DNA from: a virus
Strand: one strand, 5' to 3'
IMG/VR virus record: IMGVR_UViG_3300035188_000416
Coordinates: 1-41,638 of that record
DNA: 41,638 bases
Under the pieces are notes generated by a model. The model did no database searches, was not told the DNA's origin, and saw nothing but the letters and a program-made list of their open reading frames with translations. Every line of letters starts with the position of its first letter. The first letter of the stretch is position 1. Position numbers and translations under genes: made by a program. Below are positions 1-11,927 of the stretch, piece after piece.

Positions 1-908
1 GTTGTGCTGGTAATATTTGTTGTAAATGATGAAATACCAAACGCAAGATCCGCAGGATTAAAGATGTCATAATTTCTTATAAAATCCAATGTCAATCCAC
101 CACTCTGTAATAAGAATACTGCTTTTCGTGCCAATCCATTAGAACCAGTTGTAAATGCAGAATTTTTTGTAATACCACTATTAACAGCAAATAATGGTTG
201 ATCCATAACAATGGAACCAGTAGGGCCTGTTGGCCCTGTATTTCCCTGAGTTCCCGGAGCACCAGTAGGACCAGTAGGACCTGTTGGACCTGTGTTTCCA
301 GTATTACCTTGAATACCCGGATCACCAGTAGGACCTGTTGGTCCAGTTGGGCCTGTTGGGCCTGTTGGGCCTGTCGGCCCAGTTGATCCGGTTCCTCCAG
401 ATCCAGTTCCTCCAGTTCCGGTTCCACCTATTACAGATATTGTAACACCAGCAGGAGATTGTTGGAGAGTTATTCCACTTCCTGCAAAAAGAGTTAGTTC
501 ATTTGGACCGGTTGGGCCTGTTGCTCCAGTTGTTCCTATTTGTCCTGTATTTCCTGTCGTTCCTCTCTGTCCAGCAGGGCCAGTTGGGCCAGTTGGGCCA
601 GTTGGACCCGTAACACCATCTACTCCATCAGCGCCCTGAGGACCGCAGGGTCCTATAGGACCAGGAGCACCACTCAAACCATCCAAACCCGGAGGACCAG
701 TAGCACCAGTTGCTCCGGTTGCACCAGTTGCTCCGGTTGCACCAGTGGGTCCTATTGGCCCACCAGATGGTCCGGTTGGGCCCGTAGAACCAGTTGCACC
801 AAATAAAACTGTAGATTCCAAATCCCAACCAATACCATTCCATACCCATGTTCTACCACCATAGGTATAGGTTTGAGTTATAGATGGATCTGGGAAATTA
901 ATGGCCAT
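1..908 (-). CDS. Collagen-like tail fibre protein, N-terminal part (runs off left edge)
   Basis: The open frame starts at an ATG at 908 and is still open at base 1, giving at least 302 residues. The N-terminus ([19 protein letters not shown], then a W-x-W-N-G segment) matches the start module of two other fibre genes here, at 2718 and 6873. It is followed by Gly-X-Y collagen-like stretches rich in GPTG and GATG, a short beta-type spacer (around [17 protein letters not shown]), more Gly-X-Y, then a non-repetitive segment that continues past the edge. Collagen-like repeats form trimeric rods in phage fibres, so a host-contact fibre is the likely role. No Shine-Dalgarno is visible; a late-type ATAAATA lies six bases before the ATG. 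Function is inferred from composition and neighbours. Confidence 0.85.
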   Translation of the reverse strand, partial: MAINFPDPSITQTYTYGGRTWVWNGIGWDLESTVLFGATGSTGPTGPSGGPIGPTGATGATGATGATGATGPPGLDGLSGAPGPIGPCGPQGADGVDGVTGPTGPTGPTGPAGQRGTTGNTGQIGTTGATGPTGPNELTLFAGSGITLQQSPAGVTISVIGGTGTGGTGSGGTGSTGPTGPTGPTGPTGPTGPTGDPGIQGNTGNTGPTGPTGPTGAPGTQGNTGPTGPTGSIVMDQPLFAVNSGITKNSAFTTGSNGLARKAVFLLQSGGLTLDFIRNYDIFNPADLAFGISSFTTNITST

Positions 909-914
909 TACTAA

Positions 915-921
915 TATTTAT
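915..921 (-). promoter_or_regulatory. Late-type promoter ATAAATA, nearly leaderless
   Basis: ATAAATA on the minus strand is followed by six bases (TTAGTA) and the ATG of the fibre gene at 908. It matches the core of the T4 late promoter TATAAATA recognised by gp55-RNA polymerase. With T4 spacing the transcript would start at or one base before the ATG. Confidence 0.55.
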
Positions 922-936
922 TCAAAAGGTAAAAAG

Positions 937-1010
937 TTAAAGTCCTGCTTTACCTCTTATGGCTTCAAAATTTTGTTTAATTTCTTGGGAAATCTAATGG
1001 CATGTGTTAA
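937..1010 (-). pseudogene. Remnant of a fibre-gene start module
   Basis: In the 113-base gap between two genes lies ATG at 1003 reading MPLDFPRN then a stop. The surrounding bases (TTAACACATG and on) closely match the start of the collagen fibre gene at 6873, which reads MALDFPTN. A one-base shift in the CCC run would continue the frame as QEIKQNFEAIRGKAGL to a stop at 937. It looks like the broken 5' end of a duplicated fibre or small gene, not a working gene. Identification rests on similarity seen by eye. Confidence 0.35.
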
Positions 1011-1021
1011 TTACTTAACAA

Positions 1022-1324
1022 TCAAACATCTGTTGATCCAACAAACTCACCATTCGGAATGGACTTTGTAAAGGTATATGCAGATTTTACCTCATTCATT
1101 CCCGCAGCATCAATGACAGCAGGTGCAAACCACACATCAAAATCAAACACATTAATGATTCTTTCATCAAGAGGAACCTTATTGTCTATTCTTGCTTGTT
1201 CAGAAACATATCCATCCAAAATAACTGTACCTGTCTTGGCGGTATGATTCAGAGTCAGAGTACGAATCTTCCAATATTGCGAATAGGTTCCTGTAGGATG
1301 TTGAATAATTTGTTGAAGTGCCAT
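1022..1324 (-). CDS. Small virion-associated protein (100 aa), unknown
   Basis: A 100-residue protein beginning MALQQIIQHPTGTYSQYWKI, without signal peptide or membrane segment. It is soluble-looking and beta-rich. The start codon overlaps the stop of the preceding gene (TAATG), with a GGAG ribosome site, so translation is probably coupled. It sits in a run of fibre and virion genes, and a structural or fibre-accessory role is likely from context only. No family was recognised with confidence. Confidence 0.75.
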   Translation of the reverse strand: MALQQIIQHPTGTYSQYWKIRTLTLNHTAKTGTVILDGYVSEQARIDNKVPLDERIINVFDFDVWFAPAVIDAAGMNEVKSAYTFTKSIPNGEFVGSTDV

Positions 1325-1644
1325 TATGTTGACTCCAATACTGATACGATGATATCAAGTCCCGCAGTTAATCCTGCTGTAACTTTGAGTGTATCTCCTG
1401 TTACGAGTGGAATTGGTGCATCAAGTGCTTGGTATGTTGATTGAATTGGAACTGCTGCTGCACGAACAATGTAGTAACCCGTTGCTCCCTTGAACAACTG
1501 AACAGATACACTATTGGCTACTGTGGTGTTGCTGTTGGCAACATGAATAGCATTCACTATTGCAGTTCCTGTGATTCCTGCATAGATTGTGGTGGCTGCT
1601 GTGACACCGACTGAAGTTGCGTAATTTGTGTATATGTCTGGCAT
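1324..1644 (-). CDS. Small virion-associated protein (106 aa), unknown
   Basis: This 106-residue protein is rich in Ala, Val, Thr and Ser with alternating hydrophobic beta-strand patterns (for example TAIVNAIHVANSNTTVANSV). It has no charged clusters and no signal peptide, typical of a small virion or decoration protein. It has its own perfect T4-type late promoter TATAAATA just upstream and a good AGGA ribosome site. It precedes and is coupled to the 100-residue gene. The structural role is inferred from late promoter, composition and neighbours. Confidence 0.78.
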   Translation of the reverse strand: MPDIYTNYATSVGVTAATTIYAGITGTAIVNAIHVANSNTTVANSVSVQLFKGATGYYIVRAAAVPIQSTYQALDAPIPLVTGDTLKVTAGLTAGLDIIVSVLEST

Positions 1645-1659
1645 TGTTGTTTCCTTTAA

Positions 1660-1667
1660 TATTTATA
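1660..1667 (-). promoter_or_regulatory. T4-type late promoter TATAAATA
   Basis: This is the exact eight-base T4 late promoter consensus on the minus strand, 15 bases before the ATG at 1644. It leaves a short leader containing the AGGA ribosome site. It fits with gp55 and gp45 being encoded in the same window. Confidence 0.7.
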
Positions 1668-2718
1668 CTGTTGGTGGAGAGTTTTTGTATGGGTGATTCG
1701 ATGGAAGACTTGAAGTAAGTCCCCATTTCCATGCAAGGTAGCCTTCGATAAGTTGACTTTGGTCAAACGAAATGTCTTGCGTCAGGATGATTTCTCCTAT
1801 CCATGAGTTCCATGCAGATGTAGTAGCAGTTCCGACATCTGACCCAATACGAATTCCAGTTGTTGACAATGCGCCTGTTCGCCCACTCGCAGATGTCTGT
1901 GTTCCACCGTTTGCGGAAATTGAGATGTTGTCGGCTGTCACTCCTGCTGTGCCAAAACGACCAGAGAGAAGAACTGCCGCATTAGAAAGACCCGTAATTA
2001 CAGGAGTCAGGGTGCCTACGGGGGCCCCCGCAAGATGGGCGACACTACCATTACTAGGACCACCACCAAAAAATCCTTGTGGGTAGGCAGACGGTGGGGA
2101 CCCACTATCACCAGTTAGTTTTGTTACCCAAATTCTTGGATAGGTGCCAGATGAGATCAGTCCAGCACCAGACACTACAACAAAGGTACAATACTGCCTA
2201 TTTGGAGCGATAGAAAAATTAGGAGTGTCAAGTTTAGTTGCAGATGCTGCGGTGAAAGAAATAGCCGACAGACCATTTTGAGCATTCAATAATAACGATG
2301 GTGATCTTACGGCTGTTGTTGCATTTCGCCCGTTTCCTGATTTATCCCGCCACTCGGACACCGTGCTTGTCCCCGTAATTGTACTAGAATCTGCCCCATC
2401 CAACCAAAGTGATGTCGTGATTTGTGCAGGTGTCCATAAATTAGAAGCAAACTCTCCCAAATCTCTCTCAATGTTGTGCTTCAACATAGGAATAGTTCCT
2501 GCCTTTGTACGGCGTTGATCTGTGGTTGCATTGTATCCGCTGTTGAGTCCAAATCCTCGTTTAGGAATTAGAAGATTCTGCTTTGACCAGATATTACTTT
2601 TTTGTATTCCTGTTTCTTGACGCACACCAACCCATGAAGAACCATCCCATGCCCACACTTTTCCTTCGTAGGTGTATTCTTGGTTTACTGATGGAGATGT
2701 TGGAAATTGTATGGGCAT
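1663..2718 (-). CDS. Fibre protein with concanavalin/LamG-like domain
   Basis: A 351-residue protein. Residues 1 to about 35 (MPIQFPTSPSVNQEY, then a W-x-W-D-G-S-S-W segment) form the same start module as the fibres at 908 and 6873. From about residue 95 a beta-rich domain reads LWLDGADSSTITG, then EWRDKSGNGRNAT, ending with EGYLAWKWGLTSSLPSNHPYK. This pattern is common in LamG/concanavalin-like domains of phage and bacterial surface proteins. Such domains bind sugars, so it may help receptor recognition. A weak ribosome site (AGGTT) precedes the ATG, and the upstream small gene stops four bases before it. The virion role is well supported; the ligand is unknown. Confidence 0.82.
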   Translation of the reverse strand: MPIQFPTSPSVNQEYTYEGKVWAWDGSSWVGVRQETGIQKSNIWSKQNLLIPKRGFGLNSGYNATTDQRRTKAGTIPMLKHNIERDLGEFASNLWTPAQITTSLWLDGADSSTITGTSTVSEWRDKSGNGRNATTAVRSPSLLLNAQNGLSAISFTAASATKLDTPNFSIAPNRQYCTFVVVSGAGLISSGTYPRIWVTKLTGDSGSPPSAYPQGFFGGGPSNGSVAHLAGAPVGTLTPVITGLSNAAVLLSGRFGTAGVTADNISISANGGTQTSASGRTGALSTTGIRIGSDVGTATTSAWNSWIGEIILTQDISFDQSQLIEGYLAWKWGLTSSLPSNHPYKNSPPTV

Positions 2719-2721
2719 TTA

Positions 2722-2862
2722 TCAACCTATGCTAATTCTCTCTGGAAGAGCCAATCTCAGGACAAACCACGAACTGTCTGCCTCAAATGCAGATATCGTT
2801 CCCGATGCCTGTACTGGCATATCAAGAAAGAAGTATTCGCTGTAGAAAATGATGTCATCCAT
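2722..2862 (-). CDS. Small ORF, 46-aa protein of unknown function
   Basis: A 46-codon frame (MDDIIFYSEYFFLDMPVQ at the start) begins one base after the stop of the 813-residue virion gene and ends three bases before the next ATG, filling the gap exactly. An AGG lies a few bases upstream as ribosome site. The tight fit on both sides and a normal amino-acid mix argue that it is real. It has a hydrophobic, aromatic N-terminal stretch too short to call a membrane segment. A small virion accessory protein is possible; function is unknown. Confidence 0.6.
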   Translation of the reverse strand: MDDIIFYSEYFFLDMPVQASGTISAFEADSSWFVLRLALPERISIG

Positions 2863-2863
2863 T

Positions 2864-6876
<4,013 letters not shown>

Positions 6877-6880
6877 TTAA

Positions 6881-6888
6881 TACTTATA
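6881..6888 (-). promoter_or_regulatory. Weak late-promoter-like element TATAAGTA
   Basis: TATAAGTA differs in one base from the T4 late consensus and lies seven bases before the ATG at 6873, which has no Shine-Dalgarno. It overlaps the stop codon of the upstream gene. It may drive an almost leaderless fibre message; support is positional only. Confidence 0.35.
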
Positions 6889-8119
6889 TGATTTCGAACC
6901 ATGAAAGATCTGTATAACCTTCTGTGCCATTTTCCGTAGGAACCAGTACAAGAACAAATGTATCGCTTACTCCCAGTTGAGTTCTTCCTAATTGAAAATT
7001 GAAATCATTTACGCTAGATACATCCAAGGTTCCGCTGCTACTTATATATCCACCGATAATATCAGTTCCACCAGTAACTCCCGTAGCCGTAATATTATAT
7101 TGAACATTTCCATTGAAATGTGTTGCCCACGTGTTTCCCGTTAAAGTTGGATTTAATAAAATTCTATATTGCACTACTAATGGTTTGTTATTTGTTCCCG
7201 GCTCTATTGCCACACTAATATTTGACGGTACAATAATACTATCCAATCTATCGGGGGCCAATCGTATTGCAACCAGTGGATATTGAGTTCCTGCTGTTGT
7301 TAAAGTATGGGGTGTAGTTCCACTGTGGGTTACGTTGTATCTTCTGCTGAATCCTTCATAACCAGCTTCAGATAATATTGTTGAACATATTTGTCTTAAT
7401 GTACTGCTTCCGGTTTGTCCTGTTGTATTTTCAATTTCATATCTCAAAGGCAAACATGCAGTTGTCATATAGGTTGTGGAATTTTTATTCGTATTGTAGA
7501 ATGTATGTGCTACAATGGGTTTTCCGTCTATAAAAAATCCAGTTCGAACATCACCCACACCCAACCATTCGACATCCATCCAAAAAATATTTCCTTTTGT
7601 TACATCTAAAGTTACACCAGAAGGACCAGATCCATTGAATGGATCTCCATTCCAGTTTGATTGTGGTACTGTTTGTGTTGTATTTAAAGAAGCCGAAGCC
7701 AAGCAAAGAGATAGAGTAAGACCATCTTGTTGTAAATATACTCCATTATAAGGTGTTGCTCCAGTAAAACCACCAGTAACTCCGAAGTAACCAACTCTTT
7801 GTCTCAAACCATTTTTTGGTTGAGACATTGCAAATGTGTTTATTATTGTAAGAGACTTTCCTGGCTGATAAGGAAATACTTTTTTGGTTTCGGAGTAAAT
7901 TTTAGACCCTACTGTCAAGCCTGAAGTTAATGACACAGTGCTTTCTGTTATATTATGGGAATATGTTCCGCCAGTTGCACCTCTGTAATCCCATTTGTCA
8001 CTTACTTGGTATCTTTGTTGACTGTCAAATAGCGTAAATGGATTAGAAACTTTAAGCCGATTGAATGCATCAACCGCTGTCCCTTTAAATCCTACAAGAT
8101 CGTTGTATAAGTATGACAT
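6884..8119 (-). CDS. Virion structural protein (411 aa)
   Basis: A 411-residue protein whose N-terminus contains GTAVDAFNRLKVSNPFTLFD followed by a Q-x-R-Y segment. This is a signature I associate with virion proteins common in marine T4-like phages. The remainder is beta-rich with many Gly and Thr and no catalytic motif, including a WMDVEWLGVGDVRTGFFIDG stretch that resembles a lectin-like sandwich. The start codon follows the upstream stop by one base, with GGAG about 11 bases before it. It lies between two collagen-like fibre genes, so a fibre-associated or baseplate role is likely. The exact position in the virion cannot be told. Confidence 0.8.
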   Translation of the reverse strand: MSYLYNDLVGFKGTAVDAFNRLKVSNPFTLFDSQQRYQVSDKWDYRGATGGTYSHNITESTVSLTSGLTVGSKIYSETKKVFPYQPGKSLTIINTFAMSQPKNGLRQRVGYFGVTGGFTGATPYNGVYLQQDGLTLSLCLASASLNTTQTVPQSNWNGDPFNGSGPSGVTLDVTKGNIFWMDVEWLGVGDVRTGFFIDGKPIVAHTFYNTNKNSTTYMTTACLPLRYEIENTTGQTGSSTLRQICSTILSEAGYEGFSRRYNVTHSGTTPHTLTTAGTQYPLVAIRLAPDRLDSIIVPSNISVAIEPGTNNKPLVVQYRILLNPTLTGNTWATHFNGNVQYNITATGVTGGTDIIGGYISSSGTLDVSSVNDFNFQLGRTQLGVSDTFVLVLVPTENGTEGYTDLSWFEII

Positions 8120-8120
8120 T

Positions 8121-10112
8121 TTATATTATTCTCCATCCATTTCTGTAAATGAAATTTAATCCAGCGTTGTCCAAGTTTATTATTGCTGAATTTTGATTGT
8201 CTATCTTGTGTGTTGTTGTGGCACCAATAATTGTTATTTGACGGCTTACTCCAGCCCCAGCATTTCCAGATTCATCTTTTACCACAATTTGTCTTCCTGT
8301 TTCTGGATTGCTCGGAAGAGTTATGGTCACTGGTCCTGCGTAACTTACTCCAATGTAATAATCAATTGGAAGGGCCGAGTAAGTTCCACCGGAAATAAAT
8401 GTTGTCGTTAGAATTGAGGTTCCACCCCCAGTAGTGGTCGCAGTGTTGGTTGGTTGAACCCATTGATTGCTGTTTCCATCGTTTATGTAAACATACTCAA
8501 TCCCAGTGTCAGAATCCATCCACCTGTCGCCTTGGGTTATTCCGGATGGTGATGCAGACTGATAATAAAATCTATTTGCTGCTGAAGATTGTGTTGAGCC
8601 ATCAGCAAATGCTATGAAAGCACCACCCGTAGTTCCTATTACCAATCCTTTTGGAATTTCAAGGTTTTGAGTTGTTGTGTCTAGTTTAAAATTTGCTTGT
8701 GCAGCCAATCTTGATGTACTTGAATCCCTATATTGAACTGCACCACCAATAGATTTTGGTAAATCGGTAACTTCAATTTTTAAAACACCAATGCCACTAG
8801 AAGGCTCTATTGTTAGACTTCCATTCGGAGATGCAATAGATTGAACATAATTACCTACTGGTCCTGTTGGACCTTGGGCACCAGTGGCACCTTGAGGACC
8901 AGTAGGACCAATGGGACCTTGAATACCCGGAGGACCTTGTTCCCCTGTTGGGCCTGTAGGTCCTGAGCCAGATAAACCAGCACCACCGCTAATCTGTACT
9001 TCTACATTTTTACCTTTTCGAATTACATTTACACCAGCACCAGTAAAATTAATATCATTCACAGATTTTAGAATCTGTGCTTTATTAAACTGTATTCCAA
9101 CTGCACCACCACCAAGAGATCCACTGCTTAAATCAAAGGTTCCAGTCCCCTTCAGTGTTCCTAATTTCTCTATTAGTTTTTCAAACTTCTTTGAATCAAA
9201 TGATAAGTGTTTTTCTTTTTCGTCATAAACTAATGGATAGGAAACACTGATGATTCCTGATTCGCCAGGATCACCTTTATCCCCCTTGTCTCCTTTATCA
9301 CCTTTTGGTCCCTGAGAACCATCCTTACCATCTCTTCCATCTTTCCCCTTTAGTCCTTGTCTTCCAATAGGACCTCTTTCGCCAACATCACCTTTAGGAC
9401 CAACTAATCCTTGCTGTCCATCCTTACCATCACGACCGGCCGCGCCAGCGGGGCCAGGTTTGCCTTCAGGTCCTGGTTCCCCGCGTTCACCTTTTGGTCC
9501 TTGAGGACCAGGCATACCATCTTTACCATCTAAACCGGGAGTTCCTTGTTCTCCCTTTTCACCTTGTTCACCGCGTTCTCCTTGTATTCCTTGATCGCCC
9601 TTATCTCCCTTTTCACCTTTTTCACCTTGGGGCCCTATCTCTCCCTGATCGCCCTTATCTCCCTTTTCTCCTTTGTCTCCTTTTGATCCTTGATAACCAA
9701 CAGGACCCATAGGACCACGATCACCTTGCAACCCGCGAGGACCCTGAGAACCCTCTTCAACAATTTTTTGTTGTATTACTTTGTTTACAACAATATATTC
9801 TTTTGTTGGCTCTTCTGTAATTTGTTCTCTATATGGATCAAATAGTTCTTGTATCTCTCGTACAGAACCTTCTAAAGTAACTGTTCCCTTTGGTGTGTCT
9901 ATTGTTACTTTAGATAATCCCCTACCAAACAACCAAACCTTTTCTGATTCTGTTTGCTCAGATATACTTACAATTGCTCCCTTCTCAAGACCAATTGCTT
10001 CTTTTACTAATACAAATTTATCACCGGGCGTGTGATTACCAACAACAATCTTGGAGGAACCAATAACTGGCTCTCCTTCATTATTGTCAAAGTAATCAGA
10101 GAAGGTTTTCAT
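8121..10112 (-). CDS. Collagen-like Lys-rich fibre protein (663 aa)
   Basis: A 663-residue protein. Residues 1-120 are a globular, charged N-terminal domain, possibly the virion anchor. Residues of about 123-285 are classic Gly-X-Y (GDKGEKGDKGDQG type), rich in Lys, Glu, Asp and Pro. A beta linker, a second short GPTG block near 390-420, and a GDRWMDSDTGIEYVYINDG domain near 535 follow. The protein ends with a common phage-fibre tip pattern (VTITLPSNPETGRQIVVKD to the final NGWRII). The ATG overlaps the stop of a 41-residue gene (ATGA). Lys in the Y position is the collagen hydroxylation/glycosylation site in animals; no hydroxylase gene is seen here. Confidence 0.87.
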   Translation of the reverse strand: MKTFSDYFDNNEGEPVIGSSKIVVGNHTPGDKFVLVKEAIGLEKGAIVSISEQTESEKVWLFGRGLSKVTIDTPKGTVTLEGSVREIQELFDPYREQITEEPTKEYIVVNKVIQQKIVEEGSQGPRGLQGDRGPMGPVGYQGSKGDKGEKGDKGDQGEIGPQGEKGEKGDKGDQGIQGERGEQGEKGEQGTPGLDGKDGMPGPQGPKGERGEPGPEGKPGPAGAAGRDGKDGQQGLVGPKGDVGERGPIGRQGLKGKDGRDGKDGSQGPKGDKGDKGDKGDPGESGIISVSYPLVYDEKEKHLSFDSKKFEKLIEKLGTLKGTGTFDLSSGSLGGGAVGIQFNKAQILKSVNDINFTGAGVNVIRKGKNVEVQISGGAGLSGSGPTGPTGEQGPPGIQGPIGPTGPQGATGAQGPTGPVGNYVQSIASPNGSLTIEPSSGIGVLKIEVTDLPKSIGGAVQYRDSSTSRLAAQANFKLDTTTQNLEIPKGLVIGTTGGAFIAFADGSTQSSAANRFYYQSASPSGITQGDRWMDSDTGIEYVYINDGNSNQWVQPTNTATTTGGGTSILTTTFISGGTYSALPIDYYIGVSYAGPVTITLPSNPETGRQIVVKDESGNAGAGVSRQITIIGATTTHKIDNQNSAIINLDNAGLNFIYRNGWRII

Positions 10113-10234
10113 CTATGAAAAATAAGTGTTTTAGTTTGTGTTTGTATTGTTATAGAGAATATTTTCTTATCTCCAGAAAATACTTGTCTCTTATTAGAAA
10201 TCTTTTTTGATTTTTCTGTTAGTACTAATTTCAT
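10109..10234 (-). CDS. Small ORF, 41-aa basic protein of unknown function
   Basis: A 41-codon frame (MKLVLTEKSKKISNKRQVF and on) whose ATG overlaps the stop of the upstream gene and whose TGA overlaps the ATG of the collagen-like fibre. Both junctions are ATGA. This double coupling, and its exact filling of a 118-base gap, support it as real. It is strongly basic (many Lys and Arg) with a beta-like C-terminal half. Function is unknown; it could also act mainly to couple translation of its neighbours. Confidence 0.6.
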   Translation of the reverse strand: MKLVLTEKSKKISNKRQVFSGDKKIFSITIQTQTKTLIFHR

Positions 10235-10668
10235 CTGGTTACTCTTGGAGATGAATCAAATCGTCCTTCCATAAGACGAATCACATTGTTTCCGGTTGTG
10301 CCTTTGATTTGAATGTCGTATACAAACTTACCAATCGGCATATCACCCATACCAACCCCAGAGACAAACAATAACATGCCACCAGTTTGTCCTGTTGCTC
10401 CGTCTATTGAACGGTTCAAAGAAATACCGCCGTAGCCTCCAGTAAAACCATATGTTCCTCCCATAGTTCCTCCTGTTAAACCCACAGTAGCACCAAATGG
10501 ATTACCTGTTAATACAGCAAGAACTCCGTCCATCTCATAGGATCTACGGATTTCCATCTTTGCTGAATAGTTTGATAAGTTTATTGGATTACCATCGTCA
10601 TCCAAATAACGAATGTGCAACCAAAAATCAGAACCTTGTTCTGCCGGAATATCGTAATTTACTGACAT
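10231..10668 (-). CDS. Small virion protein with Ig-like N-terminal strand pattern
   Basis: A 145-residue protein starting MSVNYDIPAEQGSDFWLHIR, followed by DDDGNPINLSNYSAKMEIR. This pattern is seen at the start of phage baseplate and receptor-binding proteins with an Ig-like or BppU-like fold. A Gly/Thr-rich middle (GLTGGTMGGTYGFTGGYGG) follows, then a C-terminal beta region. It has an AGGAG ribosome site within a hairpin loop and an ATAAATA upstream, so it heads the late structural block. A fibre- or baseplate-linked virion role is inferred from these features and neighbours. Confidence 0.75.
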   Translation of the reverse strand: MSVNYDIPAEQGSDFWLHIRYLDDDGNPINLSNYSAKMEIRRSYEMDGVLAVLTGNPFGATVGLTGGTMGGTYGFTGGYGGISLNRSIDGATGQTGGMLLFVSGVGMGDMPIGKFVYDIQIKGTTGNNVIRLMEGRFDSSPRVTR

Positions 10669-10689
10669 AGATTAGCTCCTAACTAATCT
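10669..10689 (-). promoter_or_regulatory. Hairpin with Shine-Dalgarno in its loop
   Basis: AGATTAG and CTAATCT form a perfect 7-bp inverted repeat around the loop TTAGGAG, which is the ribosome site of the gene starting at 10668. The right arm ends just before the ATG. It could present or mask the site. If transcription starts six bases after the ATAAATA, the first stem bases would be missing from the message. Confidence 0.4.
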
Positions 10690-10695
10690 ATTTAT
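10689..10695 (-). promoter_or_regulatory. Late-type promoter ATAAATA
   Basis: ATAAATA on the minus strand, directly upstream of the hairpin and ribosome site of the virion gene at 10668. It separates the sugar cluster from the virion cluster. It matches the other ATAAATA elements of the window. Confidence 0.5.
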
Positions 10696-10696
10696 C

Positions 10697-11902
10697 TTAT
10701 CTGCTAATGCGTTCTTTTCTCTTAAACGCCTTTTGCTTCTTCTGTTCCTTCTGAAACATCTTCTGTTCTACTCTATTTTCATTCATGCTAATCTTCATTT
10801 GTGTCATTACTTTTTCGTACTCATGAAGATTTTTTGTTACACGCTCTACTTCAGATTCTGGGAGTAATTTACGATCCAACAAAGCCTTGCAAGCATTATA
10901 ACCTACTTCTACTTTTCCGGCATAAAATGCGGTGCTACCAATTTCATCAAGAATACCATATCGATAAACATCATTATCGATGAACAGAATGTCATCCTTT
11001 GGGTATGGAATTTCAGCAGCCATTTTAGCGAACACATAAGCAAGTGCTGGTTTACCATTTAATCTATAAATTCTTGCAACTTGATATAGTGGTTCTGCTC
11101 TCTGAGGTCTTGTGTTATATGCATCCAAGAATGCTTGTTGTATTTCTATCCAAGGTTTGTTCTGCAATGCTCTGCAAATACCAATACGGTAAATTGAATA
11201 GTAGACTTCTTCCGGCCAACCACCCATCTCTGCTCGCTTTATATAAGCGGCTTCTGATTTTTCCCATTGATGAGAATCAAAGTAACTTTGAGCAAGATAG
11301 AATTGATAACGAACATTTCCTGGCTCATCAATCAATGCTTTTTCTAATGTCTCTGCGTCTTTCTTATACTTATCAATTGGATTGATATCTTTGTTTCTAG
11401 CACCCATTGTTCTTGCAACAACGCGGTAGTTGCCCATCAATCTTTCTAAAACTGGTTGGCGCTGATCTTCCAGTGCAGGGTATTCATGTAGTACACCAAA
11501 ATACTTCCAACCCAAACCACTCTTAAAGATCTGTGTTCTCCACCAAGAGAAATCCATTCTTCCCATGAGAACCGCATATCCTTCGTGGCCACCAATCTTA
11601 TCTAATGGTAATTTACCCTCAAGATAATCATCAGCGTCAATCATGAAGATATAATCGGCTTTACCATCTGCTAACTTGAGTGCTTCGGTTCTGTTATGCC
11701 CGAACCCAACCCAAGGTCTTTCGTGAAGTTCTCCGGGAATTCCCTTTTCCGCAAAATAGTTTTTAATAAACTCTTGAGTTCCATCAGTTGATCCTGTGTC
11801 AACGATCACCCAATAATCAATTTGATCATATATCGTATCAAAGCACTCTTTTATAATGTGAGTTTCATTTTTAACAATCATTGATAAGCATAATTTTGGC
11901 AT
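10697..11902 (-). CDS. GT2 glycosyltransferase with TPR-like C-terminus
   Basis: A 401-residue protein with a GT-A fold glycosyltransferase domain at residues 1 to about 120. The N-terminal strand is LCLSMIVKNETHIIKECFDT, then VDTGSTDGTQEF, and the metal-binding acidic motif is MIDADDY. The region from about 180 to 330 is helical with repeat-like pairs (NVRYQFYLAQSYFDSHQWEKS), typical of TPR-type tails in this family. The C-terminus is very basic (KKQKAFKRKER). It would transfer a sugar from a nucleotide-sugar in the cytoplasm. It has its own ATAAATA and an AAAGGAC ribosome site and lies next to the fibre genes. The acceptor is unknown. Confidence 0.85.
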   Translation of the reverse strand: MPKLCLSMIVKNETHIIKECFDTIYDQIDYWVIVDTGSTDGTQEFIKNYFAEKGIPGELHERPWVGFGHNRTEALKLADGKADYIFMIDADDYLEGKLPLDKIGGHEGYAVLMGRMDFSWWRTQIFKSGLGWKYFGVLHEYPALEDQRQPVLERLMGNYRVVARTMGARNKDINPIDKYKKDAETLEKALIDEPGNVRYQFYLAQSYFDSHQWEKSEAAYIKRAEMGGWPEEVYYSIYRIGICRALQNKPWIEIQQAFLDAYNTRPQRAEPLYQVARIYRLNGKPALAYVFAKMAAEIPYPKDDILFIDNDVYRYGILDEIGSTAFYAGKVEVGYNACKALLDRKLLPESEVERVTKNLHEYEKVMTQMKISMNENRVEQKMFQKEQKKQKAFKRKERISR

Positions 11903-11920
11903 AATAAAGTCCTTTGATAT

Positions 11921-11927
11921 TATTTAT
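11921..11927 (-). promoter_or_regulatory. Late-type promoter ATAAATA
   Basis: ATAAATA overlapping the stop codon of the epimerase gene, 18 bases before the ATG at 11902, with an AAAGGAC ribosome site between. It suggests late expression of this glycosyltransferase together with the fibres. Confidence 0.5.
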
